Below, piece by piece: positions 35,576 to 45,028 of a DNA stretch of 64,000 nucleotides. Source of the stretch: JBMNGG01 sp050949705 (GTDB lineage Bacteria; Bacillota; Thermosediminibacteria; Thermosediminibacterales; Tepidanaerobacteraceae); contig JBMNGG010000008.1 in NCBI GenBank assembly GCA_050949705.1, positions 1 to 64,000 of the forward strand, given 5' to 3'. Positions within the stretch are counted from its first letter, which is position 1. Each line of letters opens with the position of its first letter. The notes under the pieces are model-generated. The model saw nothing but the letters and a program-made list of their open reading frames with translations, was not told where the DNA came from and made no database searches. Position numbers and translations under genes: made by a program.

Positions 35576-35926
35576 GTGCTGGTTAGGCGTGGGGACGTAT
35601 TTTATGCAGACCTAAACCCAGTAGTAGGTTCAGAACAGGGTGGTATTAGACCGGTTTTAGTGGTTCAAAACGATGTGGGTAATAAATATAGCCCCACTGT
35701 TATTGTTGCTGCTATTACTTCTCAGATAGATAAGGCTAAATTGCCGACACATGTTGAATTGCAAAGTGAAGAATATGGTTTGGAAAAGGATTCGGTTATT
35801 TTGCTTGAGCAACTTAGGACCGTTGATAAAAAAAGGCTTAAAGAAAAAATAACGATTCTCGACCAAGATATAATGGTAAAAGTTGATGAATCATTAAAAA
35901 TCAGTTTAGGACTTGGAGAATATTAA
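35576..35926 (+). CDS. ndoA: Endoribonuclease toxin EndoA (MazF family)
   Basis: 116 residues: the canonical VRRGDVFYADLNPVVGSEQGG-type start, RPVLVVQND, and the C-terminal SVILLEQLRTVDKKRL with the conserved Thr and Arg. It cuts single-stranded mRNA at short motifs. I chose GTG 35576, one base after the antitoxin stop, since it gives the conserved N-terminus; the longer frame from 35519 reads out of the antitoxin. Confidence 0.93.
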   Translation: MLVRRGDVFYADLNPVVGSEQGGIRPVLVVQNDVGNKYSPTVIVAAITSQIDKAKLPTHVELQSEEYGLEKDSVILLEQLRTVDKKRLKEKITILDQDIMVKVDESLKISLGLGEY

Positions 35927-35948
35927 TTTAAATAAATATTTACGAGAT

Positions 35949-35977
35949 GACTTCCATATATTATTAATATGGAAGTC
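35949..35977 (+). terminator. Terminator after ndoA
   Basis: Perfect 11-bp stem GACTTCCATAT / ATATGGAAGTC (35949-35959 with 35967-35977) followed by TTAAATTTT. Confidence 0.75.
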
Positions 35978-36060
35978 TTAAATTTTGGGAAAAAGAAGGA
36001 TTCTCAGAAACAATTGAGAATATATTAAGTGTGAAATATAGCGATTTTTGGAGGAAAAAG

Positions 36061-37260
36061 ATGAAAGTAAGGTCGAGATTTTTTTCAGAGCTAATGACCG
36101 CACTCTCACTAATGATGGATTTAGACGAGAATCGCAAGCTTTATCATGCGTGGCGTGTTGCTATATTAGCTGAAAGAATGTCTTTAAAAATATTGCCCGA
36201 ATATAGGACTCAGATATTTTATGCAGGCTTATTACACGACATAGGGGCAATATCATTAAAAGATCATGTAATTCATTATCCGGATTTGCAAGAGCACTTT
36301 AAAAATCCTGTATTGTTAAACCATTGTGAAAAAAGTGCACAGATAGTTAAAGAAATAGGTCCACTTTCTGCGGCATCTCAAATGATACTAGACCACCATG
36401 AGTACTGGAATGGCATAGGATATCCCAAAGGTAAAAAGGGGCAAAATATAAATCTTGGTGGTCAAATCCTAAGAATAGCCGATACTTTTGATATCTTGGC
36501 CAGATCCAAACCTCGGCTTGACTTTGACGGTATTAAAAAAAGTTTAACGGAACGAAGAGGAAAAGAATTCTCACATATGATGTGTGATTTGGCAATATCT
36601 ACTTTAGAGGAAGATGGTTTTTTCGAGGAAATAATCAATGAAAACAAAGTTTCAGTATTGCTACCGAAAATTATTAACGAACTACCTGATTTAGATTTAA
36701 GCTCTTGTGACAATGATGTAAGAAGTGCAGTAAGAGTATTCGCCCAGGTTATCGACGCCAAACATAGCTATACGGCCGGTCATTCAGAAAGGGTAGCAAA
36801 TTATACATATACGCTTGCTAGAGCTTTGGATATTCCTGAAGATGAGGCTGAAAAATATGAGATTGCTGCATATTTACATGATGCAGGAAAAGTAGCTGTT
36901 TCTAAAGCAATTTTAAATAAACCAGCATCATTAACAGTTGATGAATACTCATGTATGAAAAGGCATCCAGTTTATACTATGGAGATAATCAGCATGGTCA
37001 CTGAGTTAAAAGACTTAGTTCGTATAGCCGGTGGTCATCATGAAAAATATGATGGTTCAGGATATCCAGATGGTTCAAGAGGCCAAAACATCCCAATAGG
37101 AGCGCGAATTATGGCGGTAGCTGATTCATTTGATGCAATGACCTCACCAAGACCTTATCAAAAAACCAGGACAAAAGAAGAGGCTAAAGAAGAATTGTTG
37201 AAATGTTCCGGTAGTCAGTTCGATCCGGAAGTTGCAAAAGTGGCCGTAAAAGTGCTCTAA
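36061..37260 (+). CDS. Tandem HD-GYP domain protein
   Basis: 399 residues with two HD-GYP-type domains. The first (about 15-195) has HAWRVAILAE, LLHDIGAIS, HHEYWNGIGYPKGKKG and ILRIADTFDILA. The second (about 220-399) has HSERVANYT, YLHDAGKVAV, HHEKYDGSGYPDGSRG and MAVADSFDAMTS. Both keep His-Asp pairs and a GYP triad. Such domains hydrolyse c-di-GMP or related dinucleotides, or act as sensors. No sensor, receiver or membrane segment is present, so it is probably cytosolic. ATG 36061 follows GGAGG. Confidence 0.88.
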   Translation: MKVRSRFFSELMTALSLMMDLDENRKLYHAWRVAILAERMSLKILPEYRTQIFYAGLLHDIGAISLKDHVIHYPDLQEHFKNPVLLNHCEKSAQIVKEIGPLSAASQMILDHHEYWNGIGYPKGKKGQNINLGGQILRIADTFDILARSKPRLDFDGIKKSLTERRGKEFSHMMCDLAISTLEEDGFFEEIINENKVSVLLPKIINELPDLDLSSCDNDVRSAVRVFAQVIDAKHSYTAGHSERVANYTYTLARALDIPEDEAEKYEIAAYLHDAGKVAVSKAILNKPASLTVDEYSCMKRHPVYTMEIISMVTELKDLVRIAGGHHEKYDGSGYPDGSRGQNIPIGARIMAVADSFDAMTSPRPYQKTRTKEEAKEELLKCSGSQFDPEVAKVAVKVL

Positions 37261-37281
37261 TAAAAAAGGGAGCTGGATAGG

Positions 37282-37992
37282 TTGTTACCACTAATAGGTA
37301 TTACCATGTATGTTAATACTAATGAGGGTATAGCCAAAATAAATCAAAAGTATTATGAGGCTGTACAGCGTGCGGGAGGAATACCATTGGCAATCCCTCC
37401 GTTTATGCAGAAAGAAGCTGTTGAAGTCTTAGCATATAAGCTAGACGGATTAATATTATCTGGTGGTCCTGATATAGATCCTTTCTATTATAAAGAGACT
37501 CCACATCCCTGTCTAGGAAAAGTATGTTCAATTAGAGATAAAGCGGAAATTTCCATTGCCGATCAAATGATAAAACTGTCAAAACCTGTGCTTGGAATCT
37601 GCCGTGGTATGCAGGTTCTAAATGTGATAATGGGTGGAAGTCTATACCAGGACATAGAGTCTGAGATAAAAGAATCTTTAAAACATAAACAAGATGAACC
37701 TAGATCGTGCAAAACTCATGAAATAGAAATTATCAAAGAAGAATCCTTAATCTACAGAATAATAAAACAAAAAAGAATAAGAGTTAATAGTTTCCATCAT
37801 CAGTCTGTAAAAACTCCAGCTCCAGGTATGCTAATAACTGCTGTAGCATCTGATGGTGTTGTCGAAGCCATTGAATCAGCCCAAAGTGGAAAAATCTTTT
37901 GTCTCGGAGTTCAGTGGCATCCTGAAGAGCTGATAGAAGACCCTGCTAATTTTAAACTATTTCAATTTCTAGTTAATGCTGCTAGAATGTAA
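37282..37992 (+). CDS. Class I glutamine amidotransferase / gamma-glutamyl hydrolase family
   Basis: 236 residues, peptidase C26 (PuuD-like). The nucleophile elbow GICRGMQVLN carries the Cys, and the His-Glu pair lies in GVQWHPEEL. LSGGPDIDP forms the oxyanion loop. It probably hydrolyses gamma-glutamyl bonds; the natural substrate is unknown. Start is TTG at 37282 after GGGAGCTGG. It begins 21 bases after the HD-GYP gene and 42 bases before the amidohydrolase, suggesting a small operon. Confidence 0.85.
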   Translation: MLPLIGITMYVNTNEGIAKINQKYYEAVQRAGGIPLAIPPFMQKEAVEVLAYKLDGLILSGGPDIDPFYYKETPHPCLGKVCSIRDKAEISIADQMIKLSKPVLGICRGMQVLNVIMGGSLYQDIESEIKESLKHKQDEPRSCKTHEIEIIKEESLIYRIIKQKRIRVNSFHHQSVKTPAPGMLITAVASDGVVEAIESAQSGKIFCLGVQWHPEELIEDPANFKLFQFLVNAARM

Positions 37993-38034
37993 GACCCTTA
38001 CATACAGAATCAGAATTGCTTTAGGAGGTATCTT

Positions 38035-39195
38035 ATGATAGCAATTGTAAATGGCAAGATATATACTATGTGTGGTCAGGTTCTTGATAATGGAACCTTG
38101 TTAATAGAAGAAGGAAAAATAAAAGCAGTGGGATATGAGGTTACAGTTCCCCAGGATGCAGACATTATTAATGCATCAGGTAAATACGTTTTTCCTGGTT
38201 TTATTGATGCTCATAGCCACATCGGCATTTTTGAAGAAGCAGTGGGCGAAATCGGTGAAGAAGGAAATGAATGGACAGATCCCGTAACACCACACCTTAG
38301 AGCTATTGATGCTATAAACCCCGGCGACCAAGCTTTTGAGGACGCTGTAAAGGGTGGTATTACCTGTGCATTTACGGGTCCTGGTAGTGCAAATGTCATC
38401 GGTGGTCAATCGATTGTTATGAAAACTTTTGGAAAAGTTATAGATTACATGGTTGTAAAACAACCTGCAGGTTTAAAAGTTGCTTTTGGAGAAAACCCCA
38501 AAAAAGTATATAGCGAGCAGAAAAAAATGCCAGCTACACGAATGGCAACTGCAGCACTTTTGAGGGAGTCTCTGGTAAATGCACAAAACTACATGTCAAA
38601 GCTTGAGCAAAACCGTAAAGCTGTGGAGAAAGTATTGGAACGGGACCTAAAAATGGAGATATTATGTGATGTTTTGGATAAGAAGCTTCCGCTAAGAGCA
38701 CATGCTCACAGGGCAGATGATATCATGACAGCTGTTAGAATAGCTAAGGAATTTGATCTAAACATTGTAATAGAGCACTGTACGGAAGGCCATTTGATTG
38801 CCGATGAACTGGCGGAATTGGGCATTCCTGCAGTGGTAGGGCCGTCGTTTTCATCCCGTTCGAAGGTGGAACTTAAAAACTTAAGCTTTACAACACCTGG
38901 GGTTCTTACCAAAAAAGGTGTAAAAGTGGCAATAATGACCGATCATCCTGTTATACCAATACAATACCTTCCTGTTTGTGCTGCTCTGGCAGTACGTGAA
39001 GGGATGGAGGAAAATGATGCTTTAGCAGCTATTACAATTAATGCTGCAGAGATATTGGGTATAGATAATCGCCTAGGAAGCCTTGAAGAAGGAAAGGATG
39101 CCGATGTCGTAATTTGGAACGGACATCCCCTTGACATAAAATCAAAGCCAAGTTGTGTTTTGATTAATGGTGAAGTAGTATATAATAATTACTAA
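38035..39195 (+). CDS. Amidohydrolase family protein
   Basis: 386 residues of the metal-dependent amidohydrolase superfamily, imidazolonepropionase/dihydroorotase-like. An N-terminal beta sandwich precedes FPGFIDAHSHIG (metal His-x-His, about 57-64); later come RAHAHRADD, IEHCTEG, the MTDHPVIP Asp, and the C-terminal LGSLEEGKDADVVIWNGHPLD. Substrate unknown; the adjacent glutamyl hydrolase may act on a related amide. AGGAGG precedes ATG. Confidence 0.88.
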   Translation: MIAIVNGKIYTMCGQVLDNGTLLIEEGKIKAVGYEVTVPQDADIINASGKYVFPGFIDAHSHIGIFEEAVGEIGEEGNEWTDPVTPHLRAIDAINPGDQAFEDAVKGGITCAFTGPGSANVIGGQSIVMKTFGKVIDYMVVKQPAGLKVAFGENPKKVYSEQKKMPATRMATAALLRESLVNAQNYMSKLEQNRKAVEKVLERDLKMEILCDVLDKKLPLRAHAHRADDIMTAVRIAKEFDLNIVIEHCTEGHLIADELAELGIPAVVGPSFSSRSKVELKNLSFTTPGVLTKKGVKVAIMTDHPVIPIQYLPVCAALAVREGMEENDALAAITINAAEILGIDNRLGSLEEGKDADVVIWNGHPLDIKSKPSCVLINGEVVYNNY

Positions 39196-39224
39196 GAATT
39201 TTCTACTGAAATAGGATGAGTATA

Positions 39225-39680
39225 ATGGAAATGGTTTTTAAAACTAATGATGTGAAACAGACTGAAGATATTGGACAATCCCTAGGAAAGCTTCTTTCAG
39301 AAGGGGATTTTTTGGCCCTTACAGGAGATTTAGGGGCTGGGAAAACTGCTTTCACCAGGGGAATAGCCAAGGGTTTGGGGATTGATGATGTTATAACAAG
39401 CCCCACCTTTACTATGATTAATGAATATAGTAATTCAGTTGCCTTGGCACATATGGATGCGTACAGATTAAACAATCTTGAGGAGTTACAAAATATAGGT
39501 TTTGATGATTACCTAAAAGGATATATTGTAGTAATGGAGTGGGCTGATAAAGTTAGGGAGATGCTGCCAGCTAATATCTTGTGGATCGATTTTAAAGTAT
39601 TAGGGGACGGTCTACGTCAAATAAAAATTACTTCAAACAGTCCTTATTATGATAAATTAATTCAGGAGTTAGACAAATGA
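39225..39680 (+). CDS. tsaE: tRNA threonylcarbamoyladenosine biosynthesis ATPase
   Basis: 151 residues. The P-loop GDLGAGKTAFTRGIAKGLG, SPTFTMINEY, and MDAYRL and EWADK segments define TsaE, the ATPase partner in t6A37 modification of tRNA. I prefer ATG 39225, nine bases after AGGA, over ATG 39216, which overlaps that site. It overlaps tsaB by four bases, forming the tsaE-tsaB-rimI unit. Confidence 0.93.
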   Translation: MEMVFKTNDVKQTEDIGQSLGKLLSEGDFLALTGDLGAGKTAFTRGIAKGLGIDDVITSPTFTMINEYSNSVALAHMDAYRLNNLEELQNIGFDDYLKGYIVVMEWADKVREMLPANILWIDFKVLGDGLRQIKITSNSPYYDKLIQELDK

Positions 39681-40399
39681 CACATGTTTTAGGAATTGAT
39701 ACATCTTCGATTGTGGCAACTATTGCCATAATCAACGAAGAAAAACTTTTAGCTGAATATATAGTGAATAATAAGAAAACCCATTCCGAAAAAATGATGG
39801 GTGTGATTGACAACGTTTTAGCCGATTCTGGAGTAGAGTTAAAAGATATAGATGTAGTAGCTGTTGCAAAAGGGCCGGGTTCATTTACTGGAATTCGCAT
39901 AGGAATGGCCTGTGCTCAAGGTTTAGCACATGCTTTGAAAAAACCTATGATAGGAGTTAATACTCTTGATGGATTAGCATATAATCTTATAGGCACAGGA
40001 GATTTAGTATGTCCGATGATGGATGCTCAAAGGCAAGAGGTTTACACTTCCCTTTATCGTTGGGAAGAGGGCACCTTACAAAGGCTCTGGGATTACAGGT
40101 TAATTAAAGTTGACAAACTTGTTAGAGAATTATTAGCCCTAAATGAAAAGGTCATTACATTAGGTGATGGTTTGCCATTATTAAAGCGGTCCTTAGATGT
40201 AAATAACAAAGATACAAATCAAAATATTGTTTTTGCACATCAGGTTTTATCTATGCCTCGAGCTTCATCTATTGCAGCAACAGGTTTAAACGAATATACC
40301 TTAGGGAGAACTGAGGACTATTTCTCTATTAAACCATTTTACATTAGGAAGTCTAATGCTGAGGAAAAATGGGAGGAACGTCATGGAGGAAAGAGCTAG
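39677..40399 (+). CDS. tsaB: tRNA threonylcarbamoyladenosine biosynthesis protein TsaB
   Basis: 240 residues. The ASKHA-fold start LGIDTSSIVATIAI, the HSEKMMGVID segment and AKGPGSFTGIRIGMACAQGLA are typical of TsaB, which partners TsaD in adding threonylcarbamoyl to A37. MDAQRQEVYT is also conserved. ATG overlaps the tsaE stop (ATGA). Confidence 0.94.
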   Translation: MTHVLGIDTSSIVATIAIINEEKLLAEYIVNNKKTHSEKMMGVIDNVLADSGVELKDIDVVAVAKGPGSFTGIRIGMACAQGLAHALKKPMIGVNTLDGLAYNLIGTGDLVCPMMDAQRQEVYTSLYRWEEGTLQRLWDYRLIKVDKLVRELLALNEKVITLGDGLPLLKRSLDVNNKDTNQNIVFAHQVLSMPRASSIAATGLNEYTLGRTEDYFSIKPFYIRKSNAEEKWEERHGGKS

Positions 40400-40844
40400 A
40401 GACTTTACTATAGATATAATGAAAATACAGGATCTAGATGAGGTAATGGAAGTTGAAAAACAATGTTTCACTACACCATGGTCTCGTTATGCTTTTACCT
40501 GCGAATTAAGAGATAATCAGTTTTCTCAGTACATAGTAGCCAGATATGATAATAAAATTATAGGATATGCGGGAATGTGGATAATACTTGATGAAGCACA
40601 TGTTACAAATATAGGAGTACTATCTGATTACCGCGGAGCTGGAATTGGAGAGTTACTAATGAGGTCACTTATGAATTTAGCCAAAGACCGCGGAGCAAAA
40701 AAAATGACTTTGGAGGTTCGCAAGACTAATTATGTGGCACAAAATCTGTATTCAAAACTGGGTTTTGAACCCATAGGAATCCGTCGGGGTTATTATCTTG
40801 ATGATGGAGAAGACGCTGTTATAATGTGGAAAGATTCACTTTAA
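40383..40844 (+). CDS. rimI: Ribosomal protein S18 N-acetyltransferase family (RimI)
   Basis: 153 residues, GNAT fold. EKQCFTTPWSRYAF near 25, IGYAGMWI, the acetyl-CoA loop VLSDYRGAGIGELLMRSLM, and the LEVRKTNYVAQNLYSKLGFEPIG-type C-terminus are all typical. ATG 40383 follows GGGAGG at 40371-40376 and overlaps tsaB by 17 bases. The last 9 bases overlap the convergent acyltransferase gene. Confidence 0.92.
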   Translation: MEERARDFTIDIMKIQDLDEVMEVEKQCFTTPWSRYAFTCELRDNQFSQYIVARYDNKIIGYAGMWIILDEAHVTNIGVLSDYRGAGIGELLMRSLMNLAKDRGAKKMTLEVRKTNYVAQNLYSKLGFEPIGIRRGYYLDDGEDAVIMWKDSL

Positions 40845-41309
40845 CTGTTTTACAGGGACTCCACCTACAAATGAATTATCAGGTATATCTTTATTAACAA
40901 GTGAACAGGCTGACACTGTTGCTCCATCGCCGATGATAATTCCCGGCAATACAGTAACGTTTGCACCAATCGTTACATCCCTTCCTATTTTAACCTTTCC
41001 CTTACCCCATTCTTTTACCATATACTCGTGAGCTAATATTGTAGAATTATACCCAATAATTGTATTATCTCCTATTTCAATAAGTTCCGGAAAAAATATA
41101 TCAAACATAACCATAAGACCCACCGAAACATTTTTACCTATCTTCATACCTAAAAATCTATATAAGGTGTTTTTCAAAGGAAGATGTGGGACAAACCTTG
41201 CTATATAAATAACTGTAAAGTTAATTACAACTTTTAAGGGGTTGACGGTTTTATACCATAACCATAGAGAATTTACCTCTTTTACTTGATGCCTTTCTAC
41301 TCTGCGCAT
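40836..41309 (-). CDS. Left-handed beta-helix acyltransferase
   Basis: 157 residues with hexapeptide repeats (IGKNVSVG, IEIGDNTIIGYNSTI, VKIGRDVTIGANVTVLPGI, IGDGATVSACSLV) and the active-site region ILAHEYM with its His. It resembles maltose or galactoside O-acetyltransferases and cell-surface polysaccharide acetyltransferases. Acceptor unknown. The N-terminus (about 15-50) is more hydrophobic than in soluble relatives. Confidence 0.82.
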   Translation of the reverse strand: MRRVERHQVKEVNSLWLWYKTVNPLKVVINFTVIYIARFVPHLPLKNTLYRFLGMKIGKNVSVGLMVMFDIFFPELIEIGDNTIIGYNSTILAHEYMVKEWGKGKVKIGRDVTIGANVTVLPGIIIGDGATVSACSLVNKDIPDNSFVGGVPVKQLK

Positions 41310-41379
41310 TTTTGCCTCCGTTCCGACATTAATAAAAAACTGACTAAAAGCGAAAATCTTTATTTAGGAAGAATTAGAC

Positions 41380-42390
41380 CTAAAATAGTTTCAAATTGGC
41401 ATATGCATTAAGGGTCATATCAGATTTTTCTCCCATAAGATATCGATAATACCCTGCACAAGATATCATAGCAGCATTATCAGTGCATAGTATCATGGGA
41501 GGAATGTGTATTTGATACTCCTTACCGCCTCTTTTAATCAACTCTTCACGTAATTTGCTGTTTGCAGCAACTCCTCCTGCCAATGCAATACTTTCCACAT
41601 TTTTTATTTTAGCTGCTTTTAGTGTATTTTCAACTAATGGATCTACCACAGCTTTTTGAAAGCTTGCTGCAACATCTTCTATGACTATTGATAAGCCCCT
41701 TTGCCTTTGATTGTTCAAATAGTTTAAAACAGATGATTTAAGTCCGCTGAAACTAAAAGACAGGTCTTGATCTTTAATATGAGCTATAGGAAAAGCTATA
41801 GACGATTCATTTCCTAATTTAGCAGCTTTATCAATAAGCGGCCCTCCTGGATATCCAAGACCGAGTGCACGTGCTATTTTATCAAATGCTTCACCTGCAG
41901 CGTCATCAACAGTTCTTCCCATAAGCTCATAATCCCCATAATTATTTACATAAATCAAATGAGAATGCCCTCCAGATACTACAAGGCATAAGAAGGGTGG
42001 TGTAAAATCATTTTCTAGGAAATTAGCAAAAATATGTCCTTCAATGTGATTTACACCTATAATAGGCTTCTTAAGGGCATAGGCAAGACCTTTGGCATAG
42101 GACACTCCTACCAAAAGTGCTCCCACTAGTCCAGGACCATTGGTTACTGCAATTAAGTCAACATCACTAAACTCTATTCCTGATTTTTCCAGAGACTCTT
42201 GAGTTACATGAGATATAGCTTCTAAATGCTGCCGTGATGCAATCTCTGGTACTACACCGCCAAATTTTTCATGCCATTTAATTTGAGAAAAGATAGCATT
42301 AGACAGTATTTTTCTGCCATCTTCTACAACTGATACTGAAGTTTCGTCACAAGAGGTTTCTATTCCAAGGGTAATAAACTTTTCCTTCAA
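41380..42390 (-). CDS. tsaD: tRNA N6-threonylcarbamoyltransferase
   Basis: 336 residues, normal length. LGIETSCDETSVSVVEDG at the start, the metal ligands in GVNHIEGHI (His-x3-His), VSGGHSHL and VDDAAGEAFDK, the SFSGLKS and AGGVAANSKLRE motifs are all present. It catalyses the final step of t6A37 formation with TsaB and TsaE encoded nearby on the other strand. AGGAGCG precedes the ATG; the ABC-F gene ends 15 bases upstream, so they are likely one operon. Confidence 0.96.
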   Translation of the reverse strand: MKEKFITLGIETSCDETSVSVVEDGRKILSNAIFSQIKWHEKFGGVVPEIASRQHLEAISHVTQESLEKSGIEFSDVDLIAVTNGPGLVGALLVGVSYAKGLAYALKKPIIGVNHIEGHIFANFLENDFTPPFLCLVVSGGHSHLIYVNNYGDYELMGRTVDDAAGEAFDKIARALGLGYPGGPLIDKAAKLGNESSIAFPIAHIKDQDLSFSFSGLKSSVLNYLNNQRQRGLSIVIEDVAASFQKAVVDPLVENTLKAAKIKNVESIALAGGVAANSKLREELIKRGGKEYQIHIPPMILCTDNAAMISCAGYYRYLMGEKSDMTLNAYANLKLF

Positions 42391-42405
42391 AAATATCGCT
42401 CCTTT

Positions 42406-44298
42406 TTAACCTATCTGATCTAGCTGTTTATAAAGGTCTTCTAATTCAGCAATCAATTGATTATATGCAAAGTTAACTTCCCGGGCTTTTTCGGGATTAC
42501 TGTATACTTCTTCTTGACAGAGCATGTGTTCTAAGCTTTCGAGCTCCTCTTCTTTCACTAAAATATTTTCTTCCAACTGCTTGAGCTTTTTCTGTTCCTG
42601 TCTTCTTAATTCTCGCTCTTTTCTTTCCTTTAACCTAACTTTGCGCTGCAGTGTCTTGTTTTCTAAATTCTCCTCAACAATTGTGTTTTTATTTTCAGCT
42701 TTTTTTTCCAAGTAATAGTTAAAATTTCCGTTTACATCTATAATATCACCATTATCAAATTCCCAGATACGAGTAGCAATTTTCGTTAAAAAATAGCGAT
42801 CATGGGAAACAGCGATAATTGTTCCTGTAAAGTCTTTTAGAGCGTCTTCTAATTGTTCCTTAGATTCCATATCAAGATGATTTGTAGGCTCGTCAAGTAA
42901 GAGAAGATTGGCTCCTTGCAATATTGCTTTCCCAAGGGCCACCCGACTTTTTTCTCCACCACTCAATACATTTATGCTTTTATTAACCTCATCACCGAAA
43001 AACAATAGACTCGCTAAGAAAGTACGGATTTCTGTTAATCCAAGTCCAGGTGCGGAATCCCATACCTCATCTAGTACTGTGGAATCAGGGGAAAGATTCT
43101 GCTGCTCTTGATCGAAATAAACTGGTTTAACTTGATGACCAAATAACATGTTACCCTCTTGAGGTTCAAGTTGTCCCGCTATTATTTTTAAAAGAGTGGA
43201 TTTTCCTATACCATTAGGTCCGATTATTCCGATTCGTTCACCACGAAATACCTTTAAATTTAAATTATTGAGTATATTTTTTTCTCCATAAGAAAAGCAC
43301 AAATCTTCAATTTGAAGTATTTCTTTACCACTTGACTGTGAAATATCAAACCTAAGTTTTATTGAGGAAGTATTATTATTGGAAATTGATTTCGGCAAGA
43401 GCTCTTCTAGCCGTTTTCGTCTACTTTCTGCTTGAACATAATTTCTATGTGAAATAAAAGTTTGAATATTTTTCTTCAAACGCTCAATTTCTTTCTTCTT
43501 TAGTTCTTCGTGCTTTTTAAGTACTTCTTCCATGGCTATTTTTTTCTTTATATATTCTGTATAATTGCCATTATAAATAGAAAGCTGAAAATTTTTTAGT
43601 TCAAAAATCTTGTTGGTCACATTGTCAAGAAAAAAACGGTCGTGTGATACAACTATCAGAGCTTTGTTATAGTCCTTTAAAAACCCTTCTAACCATTGAA
43701 TTGATTCCAAATCTAAATAGTTTGTAGGCTCGTCAAGCAGTAACAGGTCTGGTGACTCCAAAAGTAACCGACCTAAAGCCAGACGGGTTTTTTGGCCACC
43801 ACTGAGTGTTGAGATTAGTATATTGTCATCATTAAATCCTAGACCGTTAAGGACACCTCTTATTCGGCTATGTATCTCAAAACCACCGTTGTTTTTAAAG
43901 TCTTCAAAGAGTATTGAATAGCGATGCATAAGGCTTTCCAGCTGGGTTTTATCATTATAAACATCTGGTGAGGACATTAATTTTTCCATTTTCCTTAACT
44001 CTTTTTCTTGGTTTTGCAGATCTAAGAAAATAGATGAAAAGGCCTCCCCTATGGTTTCGTTGCTTTCAAACTTTTCCCCCTGGGCAAGATATCCTACATT
44101 GATACCTTTGGAAAAGGAAAGATTTCCAGAGTCATATCCAAGCTTTCCGGCTAAAATCTTCAGCAATGTGGATTTTCCTGTACCATTTAAGCCCACTAAT
44201 CCGATTTTATCATTTTCATCTATTTGAAAACTAATGTTTTCAAGGATATTATCTATACCAAAACTTTTATTTATATTAGAAACATTTAATACAATCAT
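42406..44298 (-). CDS. ABC-F family ATPase
   Basis: 630 residues. Two nucleotide-binding domains: Walker A GLNGTGKST and GPNGIGKST, signatures LSGGQKTRLALGRLL and LSGGEKSRVALGKAI, Walker B LLLLDEPTNYLDLE and LLLLDEPTNHLDME. A basic interdomain linker (about 245-310) and a charged C-terminal coiled coil (about 530-630) are visible. There are no membrane segments, so it acts on the ribosome (Uup/YdiF-like translation factor) rather than in transport. A role in antibiotic protection cannot be excluded, but the linker is short. Confidence 0.92.
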   Translation of the reverse strand: MIVLNVSNINKSFGIDNILENISFQIDENDKIGLVGLNGTGKSTLLKILAGKLGYDSGNLSFSKGINVGYLAQGEKFESNETIGEAFSSIFLDLQNQEKELRKMEKLMSSPDVYNDKTQLESLMHRYSILFEDFKNNGGFEIHSRIRGVLNGLGFNDDNILISTLSGGQKTRLALGRLLLESPDLLLLDEPTNYLDLESIQWLEGFLKDYNKALIVVSHDRFFLDNVTNKIFELKNFQLSIYNGNYTEYIKKKIAMEEVLKKHEELKKKEIERLKKNIQTFISHRNYVQAESRRKRLEELLPKSISNNNTSSIKLRFDISQSSGKEILQIEDLCFSYGEKNILNNLNLKVFRGERIGIIGPNGIGKSTLLKIIAGQLEPQEGNMLFGHQVKPVYFDQEQQNLSPDSTVLDEVWDSAPGLGLTEIRTFLASLLFFGDEVNKSINVLSGGEKSRVALGKAILQGANLLLLDEPTNHLDMESKEQLEDALKDFTGTIIAVSHDRYFLTKIATRIWEFDNGDIIDVNGNFNYYLEKKAENKNTIVEENLENKTLQRKVRLKERKERELRRQEQKKLKQLEENILVKEEELESLEHMLCQEEVYSNPEKAREVNFAYNQLIAELEDLYKQLDQIG

Positions 44299-45028
44299 TA
44301 TTAATCACCATTTTAGAAACTAGTTATATCAGATATATGTTAACATAAGCTTGATGATAATGACAATAAAACTTATCAAATTTAATTGTTTCTAGAGAAT
44401 TATTAAAAAGCTTATAGAACTAAACACATTTATATAATAGTGACTATGTGATATTTAATGATGGAAGGGCATTGATGGATTTTCATAAAATGTTATCCTT
44501 AACGAAGTGATAAATGATTAGTGAAACATGATTGATGTGAGTGGATTAAGTTAAAGGGAAATTTCTATAGAAAACAATAAAAGAGCCCGCAGTGACCTTC
44601 GCTACAGCTATTACAGACCTCTACACAGCCTATTGAATCTCACAACACAACAGACCATTAACAAAGCCCATAACAACCTATGCTCGACCATCATGAATCC
44701 CTTAGAAGCCGACAATGACCAATAACCACTTGGGCCAATGTTGACCTCCAATTAAACCAATAAGTACTGCGTGAAATACTCATATTGTTTTAATCTACGG
44801 AACCCATGATAATCTTAGCTCGAAGACTATACATCTCTTTTGATCCAACTTCATATAGAACCATACGAAACATATAGCCCTCTGCCCGCCGGCCGTTATC
44901 GAGCCTTTGACCCGATAACGACCTTTGGCCGACCACCGGAAAACCCTCCGATGGATCCTCCGGCAGTCTTGGCTCAGCCACTGCGAACCCTTCAAGGCTA
45001 TTTTACCCTTTCTTGTATGAATTATACA
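44299..45028. other. Gene-free stretch with an unusual GC-richer patch
   Basis: About 730 bases without a believable gene. From 44880 to 44995 the composition shifts to GC-richer sequence (CGCCGGCCG, GGCCGACCACCGG) with a perfect hairpin CGTTATCG/CGATAACG (44894-44901 with 44913-44920) enclosed by GGCC words. Short overlapping frames there lack start signals. The segment 44585-44760 is purine-poor and repetitive in feel (CAACACAACA and CATAACAACC words). Origin unknown. Confidence 0.5.

Noticed and set aside
44790..44995. Overlapping short frames in the GC-rich patch
   Set aside because: Two frames on the same strand overlap almost fully, neither has a start signal, and the hairpin explains the long open stretch.
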